Of a DNA stretch of 64,000 bases, positions 22,583-30,942 are shown in pieces. The notes beneath the pieces were generated by a model. The model was not told where the DNA came from. It worked only from the letters and a program-made list of their open reading frames with translations, and did no database searches. The position numbers were made by a program, and so were the translations under genes. The DNA lies in NCBI GenBank assembly GCA_002452735.1, contig DKFD01000011.1, positions 52,506-116,505 of the forward strand, written 5' to 3'. Origin of the DNA: Patescibacteria group bacterium UBA6805 (GTDB taxonomy: Bacteria > Patescibacteriota > Minisyncoccia > Minisyncoccales > Minisyncoccaceae). The first letter of the stretch is position 1, and every line of letters starts with the position of its first letter.

Positions 22583-25060
22583 ATGGCCAAAGAAGAAAAA
22601 ACAATCCAGGATATAGGAAAAGTTGAGCCGGTGGAAATTTCCCAGGAAATGAAGGAGAGCTATCTTGATTATGCCATGTCAGTCATCGTATCCAGGGCTT
22701 TACCCGACGTGCGGGACGGATTAAAGCCGGTTCAGAGAAGGATTCTTTACGCCATGTATGAAATGGGCGTCAGGTCTGACACCAAATTCAGGAAATCGGC
22801 CGCCGTTACCGGTGAGGTACTCGGAAAGTTCCATCCCCACGGCGACAGTTCTGTTTACGGCGCTTTGGTCAGAATGGCCCAGGATTTTTCCTTGAGATAT
22901 CCCTTGGTCAAGGGTCAAGGCAATTTCGGTTCCGTTGACGGGGACCCGCCCGCTGCCCAAAGATACACGGAATGCAAGCTGTCGAAAATAGGGGAGGAGT
23001 TGCTTAAGGATATTGAGAAGAACACGGTTGATTTTACCGACAATTACGATGCCACGAGAAAAGAACCGATGGTTCTTCCTTCGCCCGCGCCCAATCTGCT
23101 TTTGAACGGCTCGACCGGAATCGCCGTGGGCATGGCCACCAACATCCCCCCGCACAATTTAACCGAAGTCTGTCAGGCCTTGATTTACCTCATTGACAAT
23201 CCCAGGGCAGAGACCGAGGATTTGCTGGATTTTATCAAGGGTCCTGATTTTCCCACCCGGGGCATTATTTTCAACGAGAAAGAAATCGTTTCCGCTTATT
23301 CCCAGGGCAAGGGTTCGTTTTTAATGAGGGGCAGGGTGGACATTTCGGAAAAAGAAAATAAATCCCAGATAATAATCACGGAGATTCCTTTCCAGGTTGA
23401 TAAGTCGGTTTTGATTACTCAGTTCGCCACCCTGGTCCAGAACAAGAGAATAGAGGGAATCAAAGACATCAGGGACGAATCGGACAAGGACGGAATGAGG
23501 ATTGCCATTGACCTGCAGAAGGGTGTTATTCCCAAAAAAATCCTCAATTCTTTGTACAAATACACCGATTTGCAAAAAACTTTCCACTTGAACATGCTGG
23601 CTTTGGTCAACGGCATTGAGCCGAGGATTCTTAACTTGAAAGACGTTCTTGAGTTTTATCTGAAGCACCGTCAGGAAGTTCTTATTAAAAGAATAAATTT
23701 TGATTTGGAAAAAGCCAAGGAAAGAGCGCATATTTTGGAAGGTATCGCCAAGGCCCTGGTTAAGATTGATGCCGTGATAGAAACCATCAAGAAATCAAAA
23801 GACAAGGAAGAGGCCAAGGATAATTTGGTCAAGAAATTCAAGCTCACTCCCATCCAGGCCGAGGCCATCTTGGAAATCAGACTGCACCAATTGGCGAAGT
23901 TGGAAAAGAAAAAGATAGAGGACGAACTGGAAGAAAAAAGAAAGGAAATAAACGAATACGCAAAAATCTTGGCCAGCAAACCGGAGCAGAAAAAGGTTCT
24001 TAAAAAAGAACTGGAAAAAGAAATTGAAGTTTTCGGAGACGAGAGAAGAACCAAGATTGTAAAAAACAGTCCCGAAGCCATATCCGACGAAGATTTGGTT
24101 CCTTTGGAAGACACCATCGTCACTTTGACTTACGGAGGATATATCAAAAGAATCAATCCCAGCGAGTACAAAAAGCAGAATCGGGGCGGGCAAGGCACAA
24201 TAGGGATGAAAACGTCGGAGAACGACCAGGTCTGCCATTTCATTTCCGCCAAAACCCATGATGCCGTTTTCTTCTTCACCGATTCCGGAAAAGTTTTTCA
24301 AACCAAGGTTTACGAAATTCCCGAAGGCCAGAAATCCAACAAGGGCAGGGGCTTGATGAATTTCTTGGAGATTTCTCCCAGGGACAAGATTTTGTCTGTT
24401 TTGCCCATCAACAAAGAGGATGCTAAAGGGGGAGCCAAATACTTGATTATGGCCACGAAAAATGGCATAATTAAGAAAACCCGATTAAAGGATTTTGAAA
24501 ACGTGAGAAGGAACGGTTTGATTGCCATTAATTTAAAGAAAGACGATCTTTTGTGTAGCGTCAGGAAAGGAGGAGACGGCGACGAGATAATCATGGCCAC
24601 CAAGCACGGCCAGTCAATCCGTTTCTCTGAAAAAGAGGCCAGAGCCATGGGGAGGACGGCTGCGGGAATCAAGGGCATCCGGCTGAGAAAAGGAGATGAG
24701 GTTATCGGTATGGAGGTGGTGAGAAAGGAAAAACTGAAAGAAAAAGAATATCTTCTGGTTCTGACCGAAAATGGATTCGGAAAAAGAACCGTGCTTTCGG
24801 AATACAAAAAACAGGGCAGGGGGGGGACGGGAGTAAAGACATCCAAGATTACCTCCAAGACCGGGGAATTGGCTAAATTTGAAATCATCGAAAACCAGGA
24901 AGATTTAATCGTTATATCCAAGAAAGGGCAGGTTATCAGAACCAAGTTGTCAAGCGTTCCCAAGCTGGGAAGGGACACCCAGGGGGTCAGAATAATGAGA
25001 ATGAAGGAAGGAGACAAGGTTGTGGCCGCTACGTGCCTTTTAGAAGAGGCCAGTCGATAA
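22583..25060 (+). CDS. gyrA: DNA gyrase subunit A
   Basis: Breakage-reunion subunit of type IIA topoisomerase that introduces negative supercoils with GyrB. The 825-aa protein has the winged-helix/tower domain and catalytic Tyr128 (AAQRYTE), the long coiled coil (about 370-480) and a C-terminal six-bladed DNA-wrapping domain (about 510-815). A GyrA-box-like [10 protein letters not shown] at about 533-542 favours GyrA over ParC, though the box differs from QRRGGKG. In the quinolone region GDSSVYG, Ser83 (E. coli numbering) is kept but Asp87 is Gly. It follows the MBL-fold gene by 4 nt; gyrB is not in the window. Confidence 0.93.
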   Translation: MAKEEKTIQDIGKVEPVEISQEMKESYLDYAMSVIVSRALPDVRDGLKPVQRRILYAMYEMGVRSDTKFRKSAAVTGEVLGKFHPHGDSSVYGALVRMAQDFSLRYPLVKGQGNFGSVDGDPPAAQRYTECKLSKIGEELLKDIEKNTVDFTDNYDATRKEPMVLPSPAPNLLLNGSTGIAVGMATNIPPHNLTEVCQALIYLIDNPRAETEDLLDFIKGPDFPTRGIIFNEKEIVSAYSQGKGSFLMRGRVDISEKENKSQIIITEIPFQVDKSVLITQFATLVQNKRIEGIKDIRDESDKDGMRIAIDLQKGVIPKKILNSLYKYTDLQKTFHLNMLALVNGIEPRILNLKDVLEFYLKHRQEVLIKRINFDLEKAKERAHILEGIAKALVKIDAVIETIKKSKDKEEAKDNLVKKFKLTPIQAEAILEIRLHQLAKLEKKKIEDELEEKRKEINEYAKILASKPEQKKVLKKELEKEIEVFGDERRTKIVKNSPEAISDEDLVPLEDTIVTLTYGGYIKRINPSEYKKQNRGGQGTIGMKTSENDQVCHFISAKTHDAVFFFTDSGKVFQTKVYEIPEGQKSNKGRGLMNFLEISPRDKILSVLPINKEDAKGGAKYLIMATKNGIIKKTRLKDFENVRRNGLIAINLKKDDLLCSVRKGGDGDEIIMATKHGQSIRFSEKEARAMGRTAAGIKGIRLRKGDEVIGMEVVRKEKLKEKEYLLVLTENGFGKRTVLSEYKKQGRGGTGVKTSKITSKTGELAKFEIIENQEDLIVISKKGQVIRTKLSSVPKLGRDTQGVRIMRMKEGDKVVAATCLLEEASR

Positions 25061-25074
25061 TAAATATATTTAAT

Positions 25075-25596
25075 ATGGCTGACGAGTTTCTAAATCCCCA
25101 AAAGATACTGGAAACAATTCCCTTAAAAGAGAATATGGTTGCCTGCGATTTGGGAAGCGGCTCCGGGGGGTGGACTGTTCCTCTGGCCAAGATATTGAAA
25201 ACCGGAGTAGTTTATGCCGTGGATATTTTAGAACAAGCCATTTCGGTCCTGAATGCCAGGATTTTGAGAGAGAGAATTGTCAATATCAAGCCCATATTGT
25301 CAGACGTTGAAAAAGGTGTTAAAATTACCGGTAGTACAATCGATTTTGTTTTGTTGAGTAATATTCTTTTTGAATCAGACGACAAGGAATCCGTTTTGAG
25401 GGAAGCAAAAAGATTATTAAAGCCGGAGGGAATCGCCCTGATTGTTGACTGGAAGGAAGATAGTCCCATCGGAATGCGGGAGAAAAGAGTTTCCTTTGAC
25501 GAAATCAGGTCTTTGGTGAACGGTTTGGAGTTTAAGATTGAAAAAGAATTTGATGCCGGAAAATTTCATTGGGCAATGTTAATTAAGAAAATATGA
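25075..25596 (+). CDS. Class I SAM-dependent methyltransferase
   Basis: A 173-aa methyltransferase of unknown substrate. The SAM-binding motif I is VACDLGSGSGGWTVPLA; motif II is VVYAVDI; motif IV is IDFVLLSNILFE, followed by a helix and the RLLKPEGIALIVDWKE strand typical of the fold. The start is set at ATG 25075 (MADEFLNP), 14 nt after the gyrA stop, because an upstream in-frame ATG at 25033 lies within gyrA. The stop overlaps the next gene as ATGA, indicating coupling with the VirB2-like proteins that follow. Confidence 0.85.
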   Translation: MADEFLNPQKILETIPLKENMVACDLGSGSGGWTVPLAKILKTGVVYAVDILEQAISVLNARILRERIVNIKPILSDVEKGVKITGSTIDFVLLSNILFESDDKESVLREAKRLLKPEGIALIVDWKEDSPIGMREKRVSFDEIRSLVNGLEFKIEKEFDAGKFHWAMLIKKI

Positions 25597-25931
25597 AGAA
25601 AGCCATTTTATTGTTTTTAATCCTTTTCCTGTTTTGCTTTGGTTTCGCTTTGGCTCAGGGGGAAACGTTGATTCCCAATCCCATTCCCCATCAGAACTTT
25701 GAGGAACTGGTTAATGCCGTTCTTGACTGGATATTGAACATTGCTTTGGTTTTGATGCCGCTTTTGCTGGTTTGGGGAGGGGTTACTTTTATTACGGCTA
25801 CCGGGGATCCCTCCAAGGTGAAGCAGGCCCAGAATATTATTCTTTTCACCATTATCGGATTTGCCGTGGTTCTTTTATCAAAGAGCCTGATAGGAATATT
25901 GCAGAAGTTGATTGTAAGTCCTTCCGGTTAG
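25593..25931 (+). CDS. VirB2/TrbC-like two-helix membrane protein 1
   Basis: A 112-aa protein with a signal peptide (about residues 1-21, ending ALA before QGE) and two further hydrophobic helices (about 46-66 and 83-104) separated by a short TATGDPSKVKQ loop. This is the architecture of VirB2/TrbC conjugative pilin subunits, which CPR genomes often carry annotated as pilins. No Cys is present. It is the first of three similar proteins in a row. No VirB4, VirB6 or other secretion ATPase lies next to them, so participation in a true type IV secretion pilus is unproven. Confidence 0.75.
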   Translation: MKKAILLFLILFLFCFGFALAQGETLIPNPIPHQNFEELVNAVLDWILNIALVLMPLLLVWGGVTFITATGDPSKVKQAQNIILFTIIGFAVVLLSKSLIGILQKLIVSPSG

Positions 25932-25940
25932 TGGTAGAAT
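25912..25940 (+). promoter_or_regulatory. Internal promoter for the second VirB2-like gene
   Basis: TTGTAA (25912-25917), 17-nt spacer, TAGAAT (25935-25940), overlapping the end of the first gene and 26 nt upstream of ATG 25967. Confidence 0.5.
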
Positions 25941-25966
25941 ATATAAATAAAGATAAAATAAAAAAT

Positions 25967-26281
25967 ATGGGAAAAATCAAGCAAATTTTAATAATATATT
26001 TACTCTTTGTTTTTCCTTTGGCTTTCGCTCTGGCCCAATATGACGATGCCATTACCCAGACAATTAAAAACATTACCAATTATATTTCCTTCCTCGCTGG
26101 GCTTTTGGCGGTATTGTTCGTGGTTGTCGGCGGAGTCATGTTTTCCACTGCCGGAGGCAATGATAAGCAGGTGGGAACGGCCAAAGAAATGATTAAATAC
26201 GCAGCCATTGGTTTGGCCGTGGTTCTGGTGGCCCAGGGCATAACCAGCATTGTCAGAAGTTTAGTTTCAACATCTTCTTAA
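25967..26281 (+). CDS. VirB2/TrbC-like two-helix membrane protein 2
   Basis: A 104-aa protein with a signal peptide (about 1-23, ending ALA before QYD) and two hydrophobic helices (about 40-60 and 78-98) joined by STAGGNDKQVGTAKE. The frame is open upstream as far as 25772, but that part overlaps the preceding gene and lacks a signal peptide, so ATG 25967 is chosen. The loop motif TAGGN is shared with the third protein (TTAGGNPDNIKEG), showing that the two are paralogues. It has its own candidate promoter. Confidence 0.75.
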   Translation: MGKIKQILIIYLLFVFPLAFALAQYDDAITQTIKNITNYISFLAGLLAVLFVVVGGVMFSTAGGNDKQVGTAKEMIKYAAIGLAVVLVAQGITSIVRSLVSTSS

Positions 26282-26341
26282 AATCAAAGGTCGTCAATCA
26301 AAAATAATCAAAGGTCAAATATAAATTTTAAAATAATAATC

Positions 26342-26758
26342 ATGAATAAAAAAACTTTATTTGTTATAGCTTTGGCAACATTGGCCGTAGTCGTTCTTCC
26401 TGTTTTTGCCCAAACCCCAGCAGAACTTAATGGTTGCTATATGAAGCACAATGTCGGAATTACAGGATGTCCCACCGCCGGTTTTTGTGATTATTCCACC
26501 ACCAACAGCCCGTGCGGAATGTGCTGCTTGTTAAATAGCGTTTACACCATCACCGATTGGGTTTTTATTTTCTTGATGGCCATTTCTGCTTTAATGATTG
26601 TTATGGGCGCTATCAAATACACCACGGCCGGTGGAAATCCCGATAACATTAAAGAGGGAAGGAACTATATCATGTATGCCGCCATCGGTATCGCCATTGC
26701 TTTGTTCGCCAGAGCAATCCCGTCAATCGTAAAACTAATGATGGGCGTTCAGCAGTAG
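26342..26758 (+). CDS. VirB2/TrbC-like two-helix membrane protein 3, Cys-containing
   Basis: A 138-aa paralogue of the preceding protein with a signal peptide (about 1-23, ending VFA before QTP), a Cys-rich exposed segment (GCYM, TGCPTAGFCDY, PCGMCC; six Cys) inserted before the first helix, and two hydrophobic helices (about 76-96 and 114-134) around TTAGGNPDNIKEG. The Cys-rich segment could form disulphides outside the cell and so make this the specialised or adhesive member of the trio. The upstream 60 nt contain two copies of AATCAAAGGTC (26282 and 26305). A terminator follows. Confidence 0.75.
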   Translation: MNKKTLFVIALATLAVVVLPVFAQTPAELNGCYMKHNVGITGCPTAGFCDYSTTNSPCGMCCLLNSVYTITDWVFIFLMAISALMIVMGAIKYTTAGGNPDNIKEGRNYIMYAAIGIAIALFARAIPSIVKLMMGVQQ

Positions 26759-26767
26759 GAGATTTTG

Positions 26768-26815
26768 ACATCCGCTTGTTTTTGATATATCTTTATCAAG
26801 GGGCGGATGTTTTCT
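26768..26815 (+). terminator. Terminator after the VirB2-like genes
   Basis: ACATCCGC (26768-26775) pairs with GCGGATGT (26803-26810) across a long AT-rich loop that has its own TTGAT/ATCAA pairing; the tail is TTTCTTTT. It ends just before tRNA-Leu(TAG). Confidence 0.7.
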
Positions 26816-26818
26816 TTT

Positions 26819-26903
26819 GCCGAGGTGGCGGAACTGGCAGACGCGTATGCCTTAGGAGCATATGTCTTAGGATGTGAGGGTTCGACTCCCTCCCTCGGCA
26901 CCA
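26819..26903 (+). tRNA. tRNA-Leu(TAG), CCA encoded
   Basis: Class II tRNA. Acceptor GCCGAGG/CCTCGGC, loop CTTAGGA giving TAG, discriminator A at 26900 and CCA at 26901-26903. Confidence 0.94.
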
Positions 26904-26908
26904 TTTGA

Positions 26909-26931
26909 AAAACCGGGCTGGTCCCGGTTTT
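26909..26931. terminator. Bidirectional terminator between tRNA-Leu(TAG) and hsp20
   Basis: AAAACCGGG (26909-26917) and CCCGGTTTT (26923-26931) form a 9-bp stem with a 5-nt loop. It serves the plus-strand tRNA and the minus-strand tsaD-prsW-hsp20 unit and overlaps the hsp20 stop. Confidence 0.85.
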
Positions 26932-27346
26932 AATCTTCCACTTCGATTTTTTTATTCTTGGCCCGTTCTATCTTGGGCATTCTTACCACCAGAATGCCGT
27001 CTTTGGCTTTGGCTTCTATTCTTCCTGTGTCTATTTCCCTGGGCAGGATTATCTCCCGGGAAAAAGAGCCGTAGTAGCATTCCCGGGAAAAGTATTTTTT
27101 GTTTTCGTCCTTGATTGGGTTTTCTCTTTCTCCCTTGATAATCAGAATGTCGTTTTCCAGAGAAATTTCTATGCGGTTGTTTTTTATCCCCCCCACAGCT
27201 GACTGGACCACCAGCTCTTTGTCGGTTTCATATACGTCAACCACCAGCTGGCCGTCAGTGACGTTCCAGTCCTTGGCATGCTCAACAATGTCGGTTGTGC
27301 CTATTTTAATGTCTTCTTCTTTCTTCTTTTTTTTGAATAAAGCCAT
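26930..27346 (-). CDS. hsp20: Hsp20 / alpha-crystallin small heat-shock protein
   Basis: ATP-independent holdase chaperone that binds unfolding proteins as oligomers. The 138-aa protein has a short basic N-terminus (KKKKKEED), then an alpha-crystallin domain of about 90 residues with GQLVVDVYETDKELVVQS, NDILIIKGERE, ECYYGSFSREIILP and the closing AKAKDGILVVRMPK. The C-terminal I-x-I/V anchor is weak (KKIEVED). It is the last gene of tsaD-prsW-hsp20, starting 1 nt after the prsW stop. A TAAAAT lies 5 nt before the ATG and might allow separate transcription, but no -35 was seen. No CIRCE-type repeat was found. Confidence 0.93.
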   Translation of the reverse strand: MALFKKKKKEEDIKIGTTDIVEHAKDWNVTDGQLVVDVYETDKELVVQSAVGGIKNNRIEISLENDILIIKGERENPIKDENKKYFSRECYYGSFSREIILPREIDTGRIEAKAKDGILVVRMPKIERAKNKKIEVED

Positions 27347-27347
27347 G

Positions 27348-28073
27348 TTATATTTTACAAACGCTCTTAATCTTTTTTATTTCCTTTAAAAGGATGGAAA
27401 CCAAAACAGCCAGCAGGAATACAATCAATAGGGGATAAAGACCTTCAATCAGCGATGCTTGATTCATTATACCCAATTCTATGTAAAAATTAAAGAGGCC
27501 GTGAAAAGTTATGGCCAAAAGAAACCCCAAAGAGACGATAAGCCAGCGTTTTCTCAAGAAGTAAAAAGAGATTGCCAAAAAACAGCCGACCAGGCCCGAA
27601 CACAAGGCGTGAAGGAAAGTGGCTCCGACAAATCTGACCAGAGCCAGGGCAAAAGGATTGGCTGTAATTTCAAAAACCTGATTGCTGAAAATAAGGAGGT
27701 TTTCCGCGGTGGCAAATCCTAGGGCGGCGATTATCATGTACAGCGGGATGTCAATCGGCTCGTCGATGCAAGAGTGTTTTAAAATAAAATACCTGACCAC
27801 CAAGTATTTAAAAAATTCTTCCAAGAGAGCGATGACGAACAGATATTTGATTAAAAAGTGAGAAATGGCGTCCAGATTAAGTGCTTCAAGGTCCTTAAGA
27901 AAAATGATTTCAATGAAAGCCGTGGGAATGGTGATTATGAGGCCGTAGGTGAATATTTTTAGAACCTGCATTTTCGGCTCGGGAAGATTGTCTTTTTTCA
28001 GGAAATAAAAAAGCCAGATAATTCCGGGAAGTACAGCGAGAAGAAAATAAACAATGATATTATTATACTCCAT
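27348..28073 (-). CDS. prsW: PrsW-family intramembrane metalloprotease
   Basis: A 241-aa polytopic membrane protein (about seven to eight helices). Family motifs are present in order: LLEEFFKYLVVRYFI, AALGFATAENLL, TFLHALCSGLVG and TFHGLFNFYIE, supplying the Glu-Glu, Glu and His residues that should bind the catalytic metal. In Bacillus PrsW cleaves an anti-sigma factor, but no RsiW-like gene is seen here, so the substrate is unknown. The start overlaps tsaD by 11 nt, and hsp20 follows after 1 nt. Grouping with a chaperone suggests an envelope or protein-stress role, as inference. Confidence 0.9.
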   Translation of the reverse strand: MEYNNIIVYFLLAVLPGIIWLFYFLKKDNLPEPKMQVLKIFTYGLIITIPTAFIEIIFLKDLEALNLDAISHFLIKYLFVIALLEEFFKYLVVRYFILKHSCIDEPIDIPLYMIIAALGFATAENLLIFSNQVFEITANPFALALVRFVGATFLHALCSGLVGCFLAISFYFLRKRWLIVSLGFLLAITFHGLFNFYIELGIMNQASLIEGLYPLLIVFLLAVLVSILLKEIKKIKSVCKI

Positions 28074-29217
28074 TGACTCTTAAATTGGCGTTAACCTTTA
28101 ATTTATTCCATTCTACCTCTTTTTGGGAAGAAGATAAAGCGGCGGTCAGGGCAATCATGGCCGCGTTGTCCATTGAAAACTTAGGCTCGGGGATAAAGCA
28201 GGCTAGATTTCTTTTTTCGCATTCTCGCTTGAAATCCTTTCTCAGCTTTTTGTTGGCTGAAACTCCTCCGCCAACCAGGACCGCCTTGGTTTTGTATTTT
28301 TCAGTCGCCTTCATTGTTTTTGTCAGAAGCACTTCAATTATCGCTTCTTGGATTTCATGGGCCATTTCCATGACGTATTTTATGGAAACATTCTTTCTTT
28401 TTCTGTAATCGTAAAGAACAGCGGTTTTCAGTCCGGAGAAGCTGAAATCAAAATTCTTGTCGCGTATCATGGGTCGAGGCAAATTGATGTCAAAAGTTTT
28501 TTCTTTGAATTTTTCCGCGCATTTGGATATTTCCGGACCGCCGGGATATCCCAGTCCCAGGATCCTGGCTGTTTTGTCAAAGCATTCTCCGGCCGCATCG
28601 TCCCTGGTTCCGCCGATTAGCTTGTATTTTCCCACGTCTTTTACCAAAAACATCTGCGTGTTGCCGCCGGAAACAATCAAGGCAATCATGGGCAGGGGAG
28701 CGGATTTAATGGGAAGAAGCCAATTGGAAAGAATATGTCCTTCAATGTGGTTGACTTTGATTGCGGGTTTTTTAAAGTAAAAAGAAAGGGCTTTGGCCAG
28801 GTTTGTTCCTACCCAGAGGCAGGGCTCCAGCCCCGGTCCAACGGTCACGGCAATTTTGTCAATTCCCTTTATTTCGTAATTTTCCAGAAAAGGCTTCAGG
28901 CTTTGGAAAAGCTCAGGATTCCTTTCCAGGATTTTTTCAACTTTTTGAATCTTTTTTTCATCGGTTTTCTTGCTTTTTTTCAAGAGACCCGATTCTTTCA
29001 AGGCCTTGATTAAAAGGGGAATAATGTTTTTCTGGTGTTCCCGTTTGGCCAAAGAAGGGAAAATCCCTCCGTATCGAGCGTGGAGCTTTTCCTGGGAAGA
29101 GACAAGGCTGGATAAAATCTTTATGCCGGGCCAGTTCTTTTTCGGGCTTGCTTTTTTGGCTTCAATGATGCTGACGGCCGTGTCGTCGCAGCTGGTTTCT
29201 ATTCCTAATATTCTCAT
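28063..29217 (-). CDS. tsaD: tRNA N6-threonylcarbamoyladenosine transferase TsaD
   Basis: Catalytic subunit that attaches threonylcarbamoyl to A37 of ANN-decoding tRNAs, with TsaB, TsaE and TsaC. The start is ATG 29217 (MRILGIETSCDDTA); a longer frame to 29292 is rejected because a promoter lies at 29224-29252. The 384-aa protein has the metal ligands in HIEGHILS, the phosphate loop SGGNTQMF and the late SMDNAAMIALTA. Between the GGIFPSLAKREH block and IAVTVGPGL there is a Lys-rich insert of about 35 residues relative to typical TsaD. It heads the tsaD-prsW-hsp20 operon and should be translated from a leaderless mRNA. Confidence 0.95.
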   Translation of the reverse strand: MRILGIETSCDDTAVSIIEAKKASPKKNWPGIKILSSLVSSQEKLHARYGGIFPSLAKREHQKNIIPLLIKALKESGLLKKSKKTDEKKIQKVEKILERNPELFQSLKPFLENYEIKGIDKIAVTVGPGLEPCLWVGTNLAKALSFYFKKPAIKVNHIEGHILSNWLLPIKSAPLPMIALIVSGGNTQMFLVKDVGKYKLIGGTRDDAAGECFDKTARILGLGYPGGPEISKCAEKFKEKTFDINLPRPMIRDKNFDFSFSGLKTAVLYDYRKRKNVSIKYVMEMAHEIQEAIIEVLLTKTMKATEKYKTKAVLVGGGVSANKKLRKDFKRECEKRNLACFIPEPKFSMDNAAMIALTAALSSSQKEVEWNKLKVNANLRVNGV

Positions 29218-29223
29218 AAATCC

Positions 29224-29252
29224 ATTGTAGGGGAAAACCTTGTTTTTAGCAA
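29224..29252 (-). promoter_or_regulatory. Promoter of tsaD (leaderless type)
   Basis: On the minus strand TTGCTA (29252-29247), 17-nt spacer, TACAAT (29229-29224), 6 nt, ATG at 29217. Its -35 is 3 bp from the -35 of the divergent tRNA-Glu promoter. Confidence 0.65.
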
Positions 29253-29255
29253 ATG

Positions 29256-29284
29256 TTGCCTTTTTTAAGCAATTCTGGTATAAA
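29256..29284 (+). promoter_or_regulatory. Promoter of tRNA-Glu and the glycosyltransferase operon
   Basis: TTGCCT (29256-29261), 17-nt spacer, TATAAA (29279-29284); the tRNA starts 10 nt after the -10. Confidence 0.6.
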
Positions 29285-29294
29285 TATGGCATCC

Positions 29295-29366
29295 GGCCCT
29301 ATCGTCTAACGGTCAGGACACCAGATTTTCAATCTGGTAATCAGGGTTCGATTCCCTGTAGGGTCA
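29295..29366 (+). tRNA. tRNA-Glu(TTC)
   Basis: Acceptor GGCCCTA/TAGGGTC, anticodon stem CCAGA/TCTGG, loop TTTTCAA giving TTC, discriminator A, no encoded CCA. It lies 7 nt upstream of a glycosyltransferase gene. Confidence 0.95.
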
Positions 29367-29373
29367 CATCTAA

Positions 29374-30942
29374 ATGCAAGACAAGTATTATCTTAAAATC
29401 GGAAGAGCTTCGGACTTGACTGACGGGAAAGAGAGGCGCTTGTACCGCTTTTTTGAGATGCTGGTGGGCCTCGTCAGTTTTTTGATTTTAATCCTGGCTG
29501 TTTTTTTCTCTTTTAAATTGCCGGTGGGGGTGGCTTTTTTCATCATAGTTTACGACACTTATTGGCTTTTCCGCACCATTTATTTCTCCTTTCATTTGAA
29601 ATACGGCTATGGCCAGATGAAAAAGAACGAGAAAGAAGACTGGGTTGCCAGGCTGGAGGGATTAAAGGAAATAAAGAACGGGCTTAAAGTAAATTCATGG
29701 AAAGATATTTACCACTTGGTCGTTTTTCCGACCTACAAAGAGCCGCTGGAAATCGTGGAACAGACCTTTCAGTATTTGCTGAAAACGGATTATCCCAAAG
29801 ACAAATTAATAGTGGTCTTGGCCTGCGAGGAAGCTGACAGGGAAAACGCCCAAATTATTTCTCAAAAAATACAGGAGAAATTCGGCGATAAGTTCTTCAG
29901 ATTCTTGGTTACCCGGCATCCCCGCGGTCTTCCCGGGGAAATCGCCGGCCACGGCTCCAACGATGCTTGGGCCGTCAGAAAGGCCAAAGAGCTGATTATA
30001 GATCCGTTAAGAATTCCTTACGAGAACATCATTGTTTCTTCTCTGGATATTGATTCGTGGCTTTATCCCAAATATTTCAGCTGTCTTGCTTATTATTATT
30101 TAACCGCCGAGAAGCCGCTAAGAACCAGTTATCAGCCTATTCCGCTTTATCTGAACAATATCTGGCAGACCCCTTCCATTTCCCGGGTTTTCGCTTTTTC
30201 CTCCACCTTTTGGCACACCATGAACCAGGAAAGGCCCGAGCGACTGGTTACTTTTTCTTCCCACGCCATGAGCTTCAAGGCCCTGGTTGAGGTTGGATTC
30301 AAGCAAGCCAACGTCATTTCCGACGATTCAAGGATTTTTTGGCAATGCTTCTTTTATTACGACGGCGATTACAGGGTCCAGCCGCTTTATTACCCGATTT
30401 CCATGGACGCCAATTGCGACAAAAACCTTTTGACCACCCTTAAGAACATTTACAAGCAGCAGAAAAGATGGGCTTACGGAATGGGGGAGGTGCCGTATTT
30501 CCTTTTTGCCAGCATCAAGAATAAGAAGATTGCCTGGAAAAAGAAGCTTTCTTTGGGTTTTGACTTGATAGAAGGGCACGTTTCCTGGGGAGTTTCTTCA
30601 ATTCTTATCTTTCTTCTGGGCTGGCTTCCTTTGTATCTGGGCGGACCCGGGTTTTCTCAGACCCTGATTTCCTACAATTTGCCCAAAATTACCAGCTACA
30701 TCCTGACCATAGCCATGGCCGGGCTTATCGGCTCCGTTTACGTCAGCATGATTCTTCTTCCTCCCAAGCCGATAAATTACGGAAGGTTCAAATACCTTTT
30801 CATGGTTTTGCAATGGGTTTTGATTCCCTTCATTATGATATTTTTCAGCTCTCTGCCCGCTCTTCAAGCCCAGTGGCACTGGCTGACCGGTAAATACATG
30901 GGGTTTTGGGTTACACCCAAAGTCAGAAAAGTCAATGAATAA
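29374..30942 (+). CDS. Membrane glycosyltransferase, family 2-like
   Basis: A 522-aa inner-membrane glycosyltransferase related in layout to cellulose-synthase/hyaluronan-synthase-type GT2 enzymes. Two N-terminal helices (about 27-48 and 52-72) are followed by a cytoplasmic GT-A domain: HLVVFPTYKEP at about 112-122, the DxD-like SSLDIDSW, the acidic ISDDSRIFW and the QQKRWAYG motif that holds the acceptor. Four or more C-terminal helices follow (about 400-505). The product is probably an extracellular or lipid-linked polysaccharide; sugar and acceptor are unknown. It starts 7 nt after tRNA-Glu with no Shine-Dalgarno site and overlaps the next gene by 8 nt. Confidence 0.88.
   Translation: MQDKYYLKIGRASDLTDGKERRLYRFFEMLVGLVSFLILILAVFFSFKLPVGVAFFIIVYDTYWLFRTIYFSFHLKYGYGQMKKNEKEDWVARLEGLKEIKNGLKVNSWKDIYHLVVFPTYKEPLEIVEQTFQYLLKTDYPKDKLIVVLACEEADRENAQIISQKIQEKFGDKFFRFLVTRHPRGLPGEIAGHGSNDAWAVRKAKELIIDPLRIPYENIIVSSLDIDSWLYPKYFSCLAYYYLTAEKPLRTSYQPIPLYLNNIWQTPSISRVFAFSSTFWHTMNQERPERLVTFSSHAMSFKALVEVGFKQANVISDDSRIFWQCFFYYDGDYRVQPLYYPISMDANCDKNLLTTLKNIYKQQKRWAYGMGEVPYFLFASIKNKKIAWKKKLSLGFDLIEGHVSWGVSSILIFLLGWLPLYLGGPGFSQTLISYNLPKITSYILTIAMAGLIGSVYVSMILLPPKPINYGRFKYLFMVLQWVLIPFIMIFFSSLPALQAQWHWLTGKYMGFWVTPKVRKVNE

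Noticed and set aside
22583..25060. ParC instead of GyrA
   Set aside because: The C-terminal domain has six wrapping blades and a GyrA-box-like QNRGGQG sequence; ParC forms usually lack it. Some doubt remains without GyrB context.
25772..25966. N-terminal extension of the second VirB2-like protein
   Set aside because: The extension lies in another frame of the first gene and lacks a signal peptide; the protein from 25967 starts with a clear signal peptide.
29218..29292. Longer TsaD start at 29292
   Set aside because: The extra 25 residues overlap the tsaD promoter and are unlike the family, which starts MRILGIETSCDD.
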